Shown: positions 22,272-31,084 of the stretch, in pieces | Numbering within the stretch: position 1 is the stretch's first letter | Layout: the number at the start of each line of letters is the position of its first letter | Source: Lachnospiraceae bacterium UBA7143 | GTDB lineage: Bacteria > Bacillota > Clostridia > Lachnospirales > Lachnospiraceae | NCBI GenBank assembly: GCA_002491905.1 | Contig: DKWV01000023.1 | Location: 41,437 to 78,820 of the forward strand | Reading direction: 5' to 3' | DNA: 37,384 nt | The notes under the pieces: generated by a model | Database searches by the model: none | What the model was told of the DNA's origin: nothing | Seen by the model: only the letters and a program-made list of their open reading frames with translations | Translations under genes and position numbers: made by a program

Positions 22272-24425
22272 TTATTTCCGAATCCAGACCATATACTGCC
22301 ATCCGTCTTCCTTACGAGATGAAAACTGCATATAATCCTCTCTTAAAACATATTGAAAGTAATTATTGTAGTTCACATATTCCCATATGTTCACATCCGG
22401 ATTGTAAAGTACTATCCTCGGATTTATATTTCTAAGCTGCATTACCGCCTCCTCTTCGTACCAGTCCATATACCACGGCAGCATATATACTGCACGATTT
22501 ACCGGATATCTGTCTTTATATAACAAATAAATAGAATCCGCCGCGTAAGCATCCATAAAAATACCCTCGCCGGTTTCCGTCATAGATACGACCCTGCTCT
22601 CCCACTCTGAAACGGCAGATTGCACATACAACAAATTTCTTCCGGCAGCAGATAAATAGGGTCCCGTCATAATCACGGCTATCGCAATGCCGCAGACAAA
22701 AACTCCTTTACGGGGAATCAAATCCAATATATCTTCTGCAAATATGGTTATTATCATAATTGCAGCATACCATGCCGCCGTACCGTGAAATCCGTATCCT
22801 CTTGGTGCCGAACAGATCATGACTGTCAACATTAACAAACTCTCCACATACTTTTTTCGGACTGACAAAGAGACTACAATGATTGCCACTCCCATTCCAA
22901 TCAATAAACGCAAAAGAACATTCATATCTCCTGTCGCCTGAAAAATCTGCTCCAAATTATCAGAAAATAAACTTGCGAAATTGACTGCGGACTTAATAAA
23001 TGGCTCCGTCAGGTGCTCCCCCAATCCAATATACTCTGAGTAAACCTCCCTGTTAAATAAATAGAACTGTCTGACCGCACTTATGAAACTATGGTTAATA
23101 CAAAAATATACAATCGCGCATATCGGCGGAATCCCCATTGCAATTACCAGTTTATAGTATCTCTTTATCACCCCTTTTAACCTCTTTTTTCTATGAATCC
23201 AATATGCGCCTTCCAAAATCACAACAATCAATACTACCCACACAAGCGCGTAAGCACTGATAAACGCTGATCCCAAACTCCCCCATATACAAGCAGAAGC
23301 AATAATTCCCCTATCCCATGTAAGACTTTTATCCTTACAATATCTCAAGGCTTCCAACAAAAGAGCTACCGTACACAATGCTTGCACATTATCCGCCAGA
23401 ATCCTGGCCCCCATTCCCGGAAGAAGCGTCATGATACAAGTTGCCTCCAATATGGGAAGCAATATCATTTTCTTTTTTCCAAAGAAAGATTGGTGGCGGC
23501 AATAAAGCGCTCCCCATACTAGCGCCTCTGTAAAGTAATACATCACCCTGAACTGATATACGGAACTCGCCCCGAGCAAGGCAAAAACCGCACAAAGATA
23601 ATAGGCAACCGGTGTGTGCTGCGTGACATAATCTCTATACAGCACGCCCCCTCTGGCAATAATCATGCCGCCTCGAATATTATCATTTTCATCTGTAAAC
23701 ACTTCGGATACCGCAAAAGAAATACGTAACAGAAACACAATCCCCATGACCAACAGACCATGAAGTAAAATATCCTGTTTCAAAGATCTCTGTTTTACAA
23801 AATCAGCATATATTCTGATTATTACAACCAGCAAATAGACAAACAGAACCGTCGTAAACCCTATCCACCATATATCGCAATCTCCCCCATAAATGTGAAA
23901 ACACAAATCTCCGTCAATTGCTTTTTCATTAAAATATAAATTTTTATCCTCTAATACCGATATCTCCGATCTGTAAAAATCCAGCGAATTAGCGGCATCA
24001 GGCACATGATCGGCATTTATATGAATTTCATATATATTCCCCTTTTCGAGTTTTATATTTCTATCAAATTTTACCAGATAAAATTGTTTATTTGGCAGCA
24101 AGCTGGCATTAAACTGTTTTTTGCATATGATATCATCTGAATCCCTGCCGGTAACATATACGCTCCATTCAGAATTGTTATCCCTATCAAATGTCCTTAC
24201 TTTAACAGAAATCCCATGCAAAATATCATAAGGCATTTCAAATTCCTGAACCAGTTCATCGCCATTTCTCACAAGATTAATACAGGCATCCCCCTGTTCA
24301 TTCATAAAACAGGTTTCAATATAAGTCAGCTTCGTTCTTGCGTAACATATCATCAATAAAAAAAATACACTCCACAACAAAATACCTATGGCTATGAAAC
24401 CATAATTTCTTTTCTTCCCGTTCAT
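22272..24425 (-). CDS. Polytopic membrane protein, GT-C glycosyltransferase-like
   Basis: A 717-residue membrane protein. After a basic N-terminus and one helix (about 10-30) comes an extracytoplasmic region of about 150 residues, then about ten or more hydrophobic helices and a soluble C-terminal region (about 620-717). The segment FTDENDNIRGGMIIARGG followed by LYRDYVTQHTPVAYYL just after an early helix resembles the first loop of GT-C (PMT/ArnT-like) enzymes, with acidic DEN residues where the catalytic Asp lies. I infer a lipid-linked sugar transferase for cell-surface glycans. No exact family is recognised. The ATG at 24425 follows GGAGGG. It overlaps by ATGA with the long-frame version of the GT2 gene. 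The gene is visibly AT-richer than the neighbours, suggesting transfer. Confidence 0.65.
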   Translation of the reverse strand: MNGKKRNYGFIAIGILLWSVFFLLMICYARTKLTYIETCFMNEQGDACINLVRNGDELVQEFEMPYDILHGISVKVRTFDRDNNSEWSVYVTGRDSDDIICKKQFNASLLPNKQFYLVKFDRNIKLEKGNIYEIHINADHVPDAANSLDFYRSEISVLEDKNLYFNEKAIDGDLCFHIYGGDCDIWWIGFTTVLFVYLLVVIIRIYADFVKQRSLKQDILLHGLLVMGIVFLLRISFAVSEVFTDENDNIRGGMIIARGGVLYRDYVTQHTPVAYYLCAVFALLGASSVYQFRVMYYFTEALVWGALYCRHQSFFGKKKMILLPILEATCIMTLLPGMGARILADNVQALCTVALLLEALRYCKDKSLTWDRGIIASACIWGSLGSAFISAYALVWVVLIVVILEGAYWIHRKKRLKGVIKRYYKLVIAMGIPPICAIVYFCINHSFISAVRQFYLFNREVYSEYIGLGEHLTEPFIKSAVNFASLFSDNLEQIFQATGDMNVLLRLLIGMGVAIIVVSLSVRKKYVESLLMLTVMICSAPRGYGFHGTAAWYAAIMIITIFAEDILDLIPRKGVFVCGIAIAVIMTGPYLSAAGRNLLYVQSAVSEWESRVVSMTETGEGIFMDAYAADSIYLLYKDRYPVNRAVYMLPWYMDWYEEEAVMQLRNINPRIVLYNPDVNIWEYVNYNNYFQYVLREDYMQFSSRKEDGWQYMVWIRK

Positions 24426-24552
24426 TTTTTCCCTCCGCAAAAATTGACATATTCTTTATCAGACTGTTTATTCATATCACGCTTAAAATGTTTAAAGTCA
24501 TGTAAAGCGTTCCAGCCAATTTTTACGATCTTGGGAAAATTAATAGAGTTTA
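24422..24552 (-). pseudogene. Displaced C-terminal part of the GT2 glycosyltransferase (out of frame)
   Basis: In the other reading frame directly after the G10 tract, the sequence reads VNSINFPKIVKIGWNALHDF and then KHFKRDMNKQSDKEYVNFCG, ending GKK and TGA at 24422. This is the expected C-terminus of the GT2 protein, whose relatives continue RxGGVNSIN after the last catalytic strand. It has no start of its own or ribosome binding site. It becomes part of the protein if the tract has 9 or 12 G, and its stop then overlaps the ATG of the next gene. It is not an independent gene. Confidence 0.75.
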
Positions 24553-25175
24553 CCCCCCCCCCTTCGCGATCTGAAGCCAATATTTTCAAAAACAATTTTT
24601 TCACTATAATATGTAAAAAAAGTAGTCAGCATAATATTGGGTAAATTATAGTTCTTCGGCATTCTGTTTATATATTTTCCCACTGTCTCAGTTTTCATTA
24701 ATCGAAAGGGTGCATTTGCATCAGGAACATGTACCCCAAAATACATCCACAATAACATACAAACCACATGTTCCACAAAAGCTCTCACCCTTCCGTCACC
24801 TCGGATGCTCCGACAGCCGCAAACAACATCATATTGTCTCCGCATGTTCCAGAATTTTTCAAACTCTCCTGCATCCGTCTGTCCATCCGAATCTGTCTGG
24901 AAAATATAATCGGCCTCATTCCTGATCGCATGGTCATATAAAGCAATCACCTTGGGCCCATGTTCTTTCTCTGTATCCATCAATATCTCTAATTGGGGAA
25001 ACTCTTCTTTCAATTCAACCAAAATAACATGTGTCTGATCTGTACTTCCGCTGTCAGCAACCACTAACCGGGAAGATTCATCCTTTCCATCCAAAACCGA
25101 ATACCATTCACATACTACCCTTCTTATATTTGCCTCCTCATTATACGCGGGCATAACAACATACAGCCTATCCAT
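24540..25175 (-). CDS. Family 2 glycosyltransferase, truncated at a G10 tract
   Basis: As read, 211 residues of a GT2 (GT-A fold) enzyme, probably transferring a sugar to a lipid carrier or surface glycan. Visible are YVVMPAYNEEANIRRVV at the N-terminus, VVADSGSTDQT, the metal-binding DSD at 95-97 in FQTDSDGQTD, and GVHVPDANAPFRLMK. The last codons RRGGGKLY arise from translating a run of ten G in a shifted frame. With nine G the protein would be 250 residues and end in a normal family C-terminus. The ATG at 25175 follows AAGGA at 8 bp; upstream ATG (25184) and GTG (25193) are less well placed. AT-rich like its downstream partner. Confidence 0.85.
   Translation of the reverse strand: MDRLYVVMPAYNEEANIRRVVCEWYSVLDGKDESSRLVVADSGSTDQTHVILVELKEEFPQLEILMDTEKEHGPKVIALYDHAIRNEADYIFQTDSDGQTDAGEFEKFWNMRRQYDVVCGCRSIRGDGRVRAFVEHVVCMLLWMYFGVHVPDANAPFRLMKTETVGKYINRMPKNYNLPNIMLTTFFTYYSEKIVFENIGFRSRRGGGKLY
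24553..24562 (-). repeat. Homopolymeric G10 tract, candidate phase-variation switch
   Basis: Ten consecutive G on the coding (minus) strand near the 3' end of the GT2 gene. A count divisible by three keeps the full frame; the present count of ten leads to a stop after KLY; eleven would give a stop directly after the tract. It is the longest mononucleotide run in the window. Confidence 0.9.
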
Positions 25176-25258
25176 TCTATTCATCCTTTCCACATTTCAT
25201 TCAGTCCATTTACACGAAAGAAACTATCACACGTTTTGTATAAACATAAAAGGGAATG

Positions 25259-27268
25259 TCACACACCCGCCAGCCGCAAAATCTGATACACCACACAGGA
25301 GACAATCCATGCCACGCCGCACTGCATGCAGACTACGCCAAACGTCTTTAAAGCGGAACCAAGCTCCCGCTTAATGGTCGCCACCGCCGCCACACAGGGC
25401 GTATAGAGCAGCGTAAACACCAGAAAACTCACCGCCGAGACCGGCGTAAAAATCTGCCCCAGCGTCTCGCTCAAATTGGCCATCGTGGAGCCGGTCAGAA
25501 CGCCCAGCGTGCTCACCACCGCCTCCTTTGCCGTAAAGCCGCCGATCAGCGCGGTCGCCGCCCGCCAGTCGCCAAAGCCGAGCGGAATAAAGAGCGGGGC
25601 GATCAGCTTTCCGATCATGGCAAGAAGGCTCTCACTGGAATCCGTCACCACATTGAGCCGCGTATCAAAGGTCTGCAAAAACCAGATCGCCAGCGTCGCC
25701 ACAAAAATCACCGTGAACGCCCTCTGCACGAAATCCTTCGCCTTGTCCCACATCAAAAGCAGCACGCTCTTGGCGGAGGGGAACCGATAGTTTGGCAGCT
25801 CCATCATAAAGGGCATGGAACTGCCCCGGAAAGCCGTCTTCTTTAAAATCATGGCGCACAGCAGGCCAACCAGAATACCGAAGGTATAAAGACCCAGCAT
25901 CACAAGGACTCCCCTTCTTGCAAAAAAGGCCGCCGCAAACAGTGCGTAAATCGGAATTTTCGCCGAACAGCTGATAAAGGGAATCAGCATAATTGTCATT
26001 TTTTTATCCCGCTCGGAGGAGAGCGTCCGCGTGGACATGACTGCCGGCACACTGCAGCCGAACCCGATCAGCATGGACACAAAGCTCTTCCCGGAGAGAC
26101 CGATCTTTCTAAGGGGTCTGTCCATCACAAAGGCAATGCGCGCCATATAGCCCGAATCCTCCAAAATGGACAAAAAGAAAAAGAGAATCACGATAATAGG
26201 CAGGAAACTCAGCACACTTCCCACCCCCGTGAAGATGCCGTCTATCACCAGACTCTTCACCACCGGGTTAATGCCGTAGTCGGTCAGCGCCTGCTGCGTC
26301 ACGCCAGACAGGGCGTCGATGCCGAGGCTTAAGAGATCGCTGAAAAAACTGCCGATCAGGCCGAAGGTCAGATAAAACACCACTATCATAATCAGCAAAA
26401 ATACCGGGATCGCAAAATACTTGTGGGTAAGCACGCTGTCAATCTTCATGCTTCTCACATGCTCCCTGCTCTCCCTGCACTTGATCACCGCCTGAGAGCA
26501 GATTTTTTCAATGAAATCATAGCGCATAGCCGCCAGAGCCGCGTTCCTGTCCATCCCGCTGTCCTGCTCCATCTCCACAATGCTGTGCTCCATCAGATCC
26601 AGCTCATTGTCGGAGAGCGCCAGCCTGTCTATGATCTCCGCATCCCCCTCCACAATCTTCGTCGCCGCAAAGCGGGGCGACATCCCAATCCGCTCCGCAT
26701 GATCCTCCACCTGATGACTGACCGCGTGGATACAGCGGTGTACCGGCCCCTTCTCACAGAAGTCCGTCACCTTCGGATAAATGCGCCGCGAAGCCACCTC
26801 CCTGATGGCTCCGATCAAATCTTCAATCCCTTCGTTCTTTGCCGCGCTGATGGCCACCACGGGAACGCCCAGCGCCTCCTCCATCTTTCCGATATCAATG
26901 GTGCCGCCGTTGCCCCGCACCTCGTCCATCATGTTGAGCGCGATCACCATAGGAATATGTAATTCCAAAAGCTGCAAAGTCAGATACAGGTTTCTCTCGA
27001 TATTTGTGGCATCCACGATATTGATGATCCCGTCCGGCTTCTCCTGCAGAATAAAGCTGCGGGTCACGATCTCCTCGTTCGTATACGGTCTGATCGAGTA
27101 AATACCCGGCAGATCCACCACTGCATTTCCCTTCTCGCCCCGGATCTCCCCCATCTTGGAATCCACCGTCACACCGGGGAAGTTGCCCACATGCTGGTTA
27201 GAGCCGGTGAGCTGGTTAAACAATGTCGTTTTGCCGCTGTTCTGATTGCCTGCCAATGCGTATATCAT
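25259..27268 (-). CDS. feoB: Ferrous iron transport protein B
   Basis: Inner-membrane Fe2+ transporter of 669 residues. The N-terminal G-protein domain has G1 GNQNSGKT (7-14), G2 with PGVTVDSK, G3 VVDLPGIYSI, G4 LNMMD and G5 in ISAAKNEG. A helical spacer follows (to about 270), and then the membrane part with the two Gate regions (FFLSILEDSGYMARIAF with FGCSVPAVMSTRTL, and GGFTAKEAVVSTLGVLTG with YTPCVAAVATIKRELG). The conserved GCSVPA Cys is present. The protein ends just after the last helix, without the Cys-rich tail of enterobacterial FeoB. feoA lies 17 bp upstream, at the 3' end of a longer cluster with an ECF transporter. Confidence 0.96.
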   Translation of the reverse strand: MIYALAGNQNSGKTTLFNQLTGSNQHVGNFPGVTVDSKMGEIRGEKGNAVVDLPGIYSIRPYTNEEIVTRSFILQEKPDGIINIVDATNIERNLYLTLQLLELHIPMVIALNMMDEVRGNGGTIDIGKMEEALGVPVVAISAAKNEGIEDLIGAIREVASRRIYPKVTDFCEKGPVHRCIHAVSHQVEDHAERIGMSPRFAATKIVEGDAEIIDRLALSDNELDLMEHSIVEMEQDSGMDRNAALAAMRYDFIEKICSQAVIKCRESREHVRSMKIDSVLTHKYFAIPVFLLIMIVVFYLTFGLIGSFFSDLLSLGIDALSGVTQQALTDYGINPVVKSLVIDGIFTGVGSVLSFLPIIVILFFFLSILEDSGYMARIAFVMDRPLRKIGLSGKSFVSMLIGFGCSVPAVMSTRTLSSERDKKMTIMLIPFISCSAKIPIYALFAAAFFARRGVLVMLGLYTFGILVGLLCAMILKKTAFRGSSMPFMMELPNYRFPSAKSVLLLMWDKAKDFVQRAFTVIFVATLAIWFLQTFDTRLNVVTDSSESLLAMIGKLIAPLFIPLGFGDWRAATALIGGFTAKEAVVSTLGVLTGSTMANLSETLGQIFTPVSAVSFLVFTLLYTPCVAAVATIKRELGSALKTFGVVCMQCGVAWIVSCVVYQILRLAGV

Positions 27269-27285
27269 GCTGTCATCCTTCTTCC

Positions 27286-27504
27286 TTATTCCACTTCAAT
27301 CCGCGCTGCGTCCTCCTTGCGCAGCGTCAGCTCATAGCCCCGCAGATGAATCTCAATCGGATCCCCCATTGGCGCCACCTTCTGCACCCTGACCACTGTC
27401 TGCGGAATCAGGCCCATGTCAAGAAGCCTGACGCGGAGCTGTCCCTCTCCACCCACCGTTATGATTTTTACTTCTGTTCCCACTGCAATCTGATCCAGTG
27501 TCAT
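27286..27504 (-). CDS. feoA: Ferrous iron transport protein A
   Basis: A 72-residue SH3-like cytosolic protein that supports FeoB. It starts MTLDQIAVGTEVKIITV and has the family pattern LRVRLLDMGLIPQTVVRVQKVAPMGD in two parts, then IEIHLRGYELTLRKEDAARIEVE. Length is standard (about 75). The ATG at 27504 follows AGGAG at about 10 bp; longer upstream frames run into the epimerase gene. It lies 16 bp from the epimerase-like gene and 17 bp from feoB, so all three are probably on one mRNA. No Fur box is seen directly in front, in keeping with an internal position in an operon. Confidence 0.93.
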   Translation of the reverse strand: MTLDQIAVGTEVKIITVGGEGQLRVRLLDMGLIPQTVVRVQKVAPMGDPIEIHLRGYELTLRKEDAARIEVE

Positions 27505-27520
27505 CTCTTTCACGCTCCTT

Positions 27521-28429
27521 TTACTGCACATACACATTTCGGAAAGCCCTGTAGGTTCTCCGCATACCTTCCTCAAACTCCGTGTAGGAAATTCCAAGCT
27601 GCGCCTTCCCCTTTGCATTGTCGCACAGATGCGTCTCCGCCGCCGTTGCCGGGAAAGGTACGGGCACGCCCTGAGACACGGCCTGCTCCACCGTAAGCGG
27701 CACCTCTGCCAGTCCTTCCAGATCTTCCGGCTGCGCTGCCCTCTTTAACGCCTCGAAAAAACTTTCGTAAGTAAGGATCTGATCCTGGCACAGATTGTAT
27801 GCCTGCCCGCAAGCCTTCTCCTCTCCCAGACATTTCAGTATCGCCTGTGCCGCGTCCTTCACGTAGACAAACTGGAACTGCCCCTGCGCGTCCGTAAACC
27901 GGGGCAGCACGTGGTTTTGCAGAATCATCTGGATATAGGCCGACTCTCTGGGCGCATAGTTGTAAGGCCCGTAAAGAATTGCCGGACGAAGCACAGTGTA
28001 GGGAATCCCCCGCTCGCGGCACACCTCGGCGGTCTCCTGCTCCAGCGCAACCTTGCCCGCAATATAGGCTCCCGCCTCACCGGCAATGGGGCGCTCCTCA
28101 AACGGCGTATCCTCCTTTTTCACGACAGAGGCATCCCGCTCGTACACATCCACCGTGCTGATGAAAACATACTGTCCGATTTTTCCCGTCAACAGACGTA
28201 AGGTATCCCTCACATCACCAGGCGCATAGGCACAGAAGTCAATCACCGCGTCGTAATCCTCCCCGCAGCCCGCAGCCCGCTCGTGCCTGTCCCCTGTTAT
28301 CTGTCTGACGCCAAACGCCTCCATGGAGTAAGTGCCACGGTTCCACACAGTAATCCCGTGTTCTTTCGCCGCCTCCATCACAAAAACCCTGCCGTAAAAA
28401 TAACTGCCGCCGATTACAAGAAGCTTCAT
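27521..28429 (-). CDS. NAD-dependent epimerase/dehydratase family protein
   Basis: An extended short-chain dehydrogenase-like protein of about 302 residues. The N-terminal glycine motif is degenerate (LVIGGSYFYGRVFV, versus GxxGxxG), but VFISTVDVYE with the catalytic Ser/Thr position, an AYIAGKVALEQ segment in place of the usual YxxxK (Y-I-A-G-K), and LRPAILYGPYNYAPRESAY identify the family. The likely substrate is a nucleotide sugar or a related cofactor; none can be named. The start is ATG at 28429, six bases after AGGAG (a second ATG at 28432 is closer to it). It is placed between ecfT and feoA with gaps of only 11 and 16 bp, an unusual position. Confidence 0.85.
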   Translation of the reverse strand: MKLLVIGGSYFYGRVFVMEAAKEHGITVWNRGTYSMEAFGVRQITGDRHERAAGCGEDYDAVIDFCAYAPGDVRDTLRLLTGKIGQYVFISTVDVYERDASVVKKEDTPFEERPIAGEAGAYIAGKVALEQETAEVCRERGIPYTVLRPAILYGPYNYAPRESAYIQMILQNHVLPRFTDAQGQFQFVYVKDAAQAILKCLGEEKACGQAYNLCQDQILTYESFFEALKRAAQPEDLEGLAEVPLTVEQAVSQGVPVPFPATAAETHLCDNAKGKAQLGISYTEFEEGMRRTYRAFRNVYVQ

Positions 28430-28440
28430 CATTTTCTCCT

Positions 28441-29274
28441 CTATAAGAATGGATTATAATACCGGCTCCCATCCCAGAAAGTGATTGTCAGGTCGATTAC
28501 CAGAATCACCACCGCAAAGCCGATTGCCAGCCAGTCGTTACGCTTTAGGCTACGCTGCGTATACCATGTCCGCTTCTTCTCTTTTCCGAACCCCCGCAGT
28601 TCCATAGCGTTGCTCACCGTCTCGATGCGGTTTAAGCTGGACATCACAAGGGGCAGAAGAATCGCCACCGAATTTTTCAGTCTGGTGAAAAACTTATCCT
28701 TGCCCGACAGATCAATGCCCCTGGCCTGCTGGGCCTGACTGATATTTGTGTACTCCCGCTGTACGTCCGGGATATAGCGGAGCGCAAGACTCACCGCATA
28801 GCCCGCCCGGTAACTCACCCCGATCCGGGCAAGGGAAGCCGCAAACTCGCTGGGGTCGGTACAGGCGATAAAGAGCAGGGCAACCGGCACCACGCAGATT
28901 ACCTTGAGCGTGATATTCAGATGATAAAAAAGCTGCTGGGCAGTGACCGTATATCTCCCCACACCGGAAAAAAGCAATGTCCTGCTCTCATAGAGTTCCA
29001 CCCCGTACTCTGGGGTAAACAGATAGATAAATATATTATTGAGCAGAAGAAAAACCGCCGCCAGTCCCAATACAACGCTGATATCCCTGATCCTGATCTG
29101 ACTGATCCTAAAAATCACCGCGCCGATCACCAGCATGCAGACGAGTATCCGGGTGTCAAACGTTATCATGGAAGCCACGCTCCAGGCGATGAAAAAGACA
29201 AGCTTGGTGGTCCCCGTCAGCCCATGAATCGGGCTCGGCCTTTTGATATAGTTTAAAATCGCTACACGTGCCAT
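28441..29274 (-). CDS. ECF transporter transmembrane protein EcfT
   Basis: The scaffold membrane subunit of an energy-coupling factor vitamin transporter, 277 residues. About five hydrophobic helices are seen, along with the long cytoplasmic coupling region that contains the typical A-R motif RYIPDVQREYTNISQAQQAR (helix 1) and the second one near LVMSSLNRIETVSNAMELRG. The motifs contact the two ATPase sites. ATG at 29274 follows AGGAGG at 6 bp, and the gene starts 1 bp after the ATPase stop codon region, showing tight coupling. A short C-terminal helix ends in WDGSRYYNPFL. It belongs with the fused ATPase upstream and the S component. Confidence 0.9.
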   Translation of the reverse strand: MARVAILNYIKRPSPIHGLTGTTKLVFFIAWSVASMITFDTRILVCMLVIGAVIFRISQIRIRDISVVLGLAAVFLLLNNIFIYLFTPEYGVELYESRTLLFSGVGRYTVTAQQLFYHLNITLKVICVVPVALLFIACTDPSEFAASLARIGVSYRAGYAVSLALRYIPDVQREYTNISQAQQARGIDLSGKDKFFTRLKNSVAILLPLVMSSLNRIETVSNAMELRGFGKEKKRTWYTQRSLKRNDWLAIGFAVVILVIDLTITFWDGSRYYNPFL

Positions 29275-29275
29275 C

Positions 29276-30997
29276 TCACCCCTCCTGTGCTTTCCTGCGC
29301 GCCTCCTCATAGGCGATAAACCGTTCTGTAAATTCCTGCGGGTTTTCTATGCCACACGCCATACTCAACGTGTAAAGACTGGTCTCCTTTAAGTTCGCCC
29401 GCTCCACCAGTCCCGGATCGTTGAGCACATGCGCCGCCGTGGTGTCCGCAAGGAGCTCTCCCTCGCAGAACACAATGGCTCTTGGCGTATACTCCAACAT
29501 CAGATGCATGTCGTGGGTGATCATCACGATCGTAAATCCCTGCGCGTTCAGTTCCTTCAGGAACTCCATAATCTCTGTATAATGATGGTAATCCTGCCCC
29601 GCTGTGGGCTCATCCAGAATAATCATCTGTGGACGCTGTACCAGAATGCCCGCGATTGTCACCCGTTTTTTCTGCCCGAAGGAAAGCGCCGACACAGGCC
29701 ATTTGCGGAACGGATAAAGCCCACAGATCTTTAAGGTCTCCTCCACCCGCTCCTTTCTCTCCTCCGCACTCATATTTCCCGCCAGAAGAGCCATCTCCAC
29801 CTCGTCCCAGATCAAAGGCTTGGAGATCATCTGATTGGGATTCTGCATCACATAACCGATCCGTTTTGCCCTCTCCTTGATGGTGTCTCCCGAAATATCC
29901 CTGCCGGACAGGCAGATTCTGCCGGACACAGGTTTTTCAAAACCGCAGATCAGCTTGGCCAGCGTACTTTTGCCTGCACCGTTCTTCCCGACGATGCTGA
30001 CCATCTCGCCCTCTCTGACAGAGAAACTCACATTCTTCAGATTCTGTACCCCGGGGGTGTAGCCGAAACTCAGGTTCTCCACGCGGAGAAGCTCCGGTCT
30101 CTCATTCCCCGCTTTCTCAGGATTTTCGTTTTTCCTAAACCAAGTGCGCACCTGTTCCTTATTTTCTTCGGAAAGCCGCAGGCTTCCCACATGCTGCGGC
30201 TCCAGAGCCTTTGTGATTGGTACGCCCGCATACCGCAGCGCCGTCAGGTACAACGGCTCACGGATACCGTGTTCCAGCAGCATCCTTCCGACAAGGAAAT
30301 CCTTTGTAGGCAGGTCCGCCACAATTCTGCCCTCGTCCATGAGCACAATTCGGTCCACTCTGCGCCAGAGCACATCCTCCAGCCGATGCTCAATGATAAT
30401 CACCGCAGCCCCGGTGCGCTCCTGTATGCGGTCAATCAGCTCTATGGTCGCCCGTCCTGCTGCCGGATCCAAGTTCGCCAGCGGCTCGTCAAAGAGGAGC
30501 GCCTGTACCTTCTCCACCATAACGCCCGCCAGACTGACCCGCTGCTTCTGCCCGCCGGACAGCTCGTGGGGAGCATACTCCAGATGGTGGTCAATATCCA
30601 CCAGCTTTGCCACCTCCCGCACCGTCTCCTGCATCTCACCCTGCGGCACACAGTCGTTTTCCAGTGCAAAAGCAATGTCCTCGCCCACCGTCAGTCCGAT
30701 AAACTGACCGTCCGTATCCTGTAAAACAGTGCCCACAATCTGGCTCAATTCGAAAATACTCGCCTTTGCCGGATCTTTTCCTCCCACAAGAAGCGTTCCC
30801 GTGCTCTCTCCTGGATAGGCATAGGGAATCAGGCCGTTGATACAGCTCCCAATGGTGCTCTTGCCGCTGCCGGAGGCACCCGCAATCAACACCTTCTCAC
30901 CCGAATATATATCCAGATCAATGTGATAGAGAGTGGGGCTGGCCTGCGCCAGATACTGAAACCCGTAATCCCTGAAAGAAATGATAGGCTCCGCCAT
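29276..30997 (-). CDS. ECF transporter ATP-binding protein, fused double ABC (YkoD-like)
   Basis: A 573-residue protein with two ABC ATPase domains in one chain, equivalent to EcfA1 plus EcfA2. Domain 1 (about 1-240) has Walker A GASGSGKST, signature HELSGGQKQRV and Walker B ALLFDEPLANLD. Domain 2 (about 300-540) has Walker A GKNGAGKST, signature ALSFGQKKRV and Walker B MIILDEPTAGQD, with the switch MITHDMH. ATP hydrolysis drives toppling of the S component and release of substrate. The fused form is typical of dedicated (group I-like) and YkoD-type ECF systems in Firmicutes. ATG at 30997 follows GAGGAG. It lies between the S and T genes, after a hairpin at 31040-31071. Confidence 0.94.
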   Translation of the reverse strand: MAEPIISFRDYGFQYLAQASPTLYHIDLDIYSGEKVLIAGASGSGKSTIGSCINGLIPYAYPGESTGTLLVGGKDPAKASIFELSQIVGTVLQDTDGQFIGLTVGEDIAFALENDCVPQGEMQETVREVAKLVDIDHHLEYAPHELSGGQKQRVSLAGVMVEKVQALLFDEPLANLDPAAGRATIELIDRIQERTGAAVIIIEHRLEDVLWRRVDRIVLMDEGRIVADLPTKDFLVGRMLLEHGIREPLYLTALRYAGVPITKALEPQHVGSLRLSEENKEQVRTWFRKNENPEKAGNERPELLRVENLSFGYTPGVQNLKNVSFSVREGEMVSIVGKNGAGKSTLAKLICGFEKPVSGRICLSGRDISGDTIKERAKRIGYVMQNPNQMISKPLIWDEVEMALLAGNMSAEERKERVEETLKICGLYPFRKWPVSALSFGQKKRVTIAGILVQRPQMIILDEPTAGQDYHHYTEIMEFLKELNAQGFTIVMITHDMHLMLEYTPRAIVFCEGELLADTTAAHVLNDPGLVERANLKETSLYTLSMACGIENPQEFTERFIAYEEARRKAQEG

Positions 30998-31039
30998 GTC
31001 GTTTCTCCTCGCTGTGATATTTTCTTCTGTTACATAGAA

Positions 31040-31071
31040 ACAGATTCGAGGGGAGCACCCCCCGAATCTGT
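31040..31071 (-). terminator. Hairpin between ECF S and ATPase genes
   Basis: A stem of about 12 pairs with one mismatch: ACAGATTCG then GGGG, against the complementary CCCC-C-GAATCTGT, with a 4-nt loop. On the minus strand it is followed by TTTCTATG, a short weak T-run. It sits 14 bp after the S-component stop and may end part of the transcripts, giving more S component than ATPase; an mRNA-processing or stabilising hairpin is the alternative. Confidence 0.55.
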
Positions 31072-31084
31072 CCTTATCTTTCTC

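Noticed and set aside
24422..24604. A separate 60-codon gene after the GT2 gene
   Set aside because: Its start lies inside the GT2 coding sequence without a binding site, and its residues after the G tract are the natural continuation of the GT2 protein.
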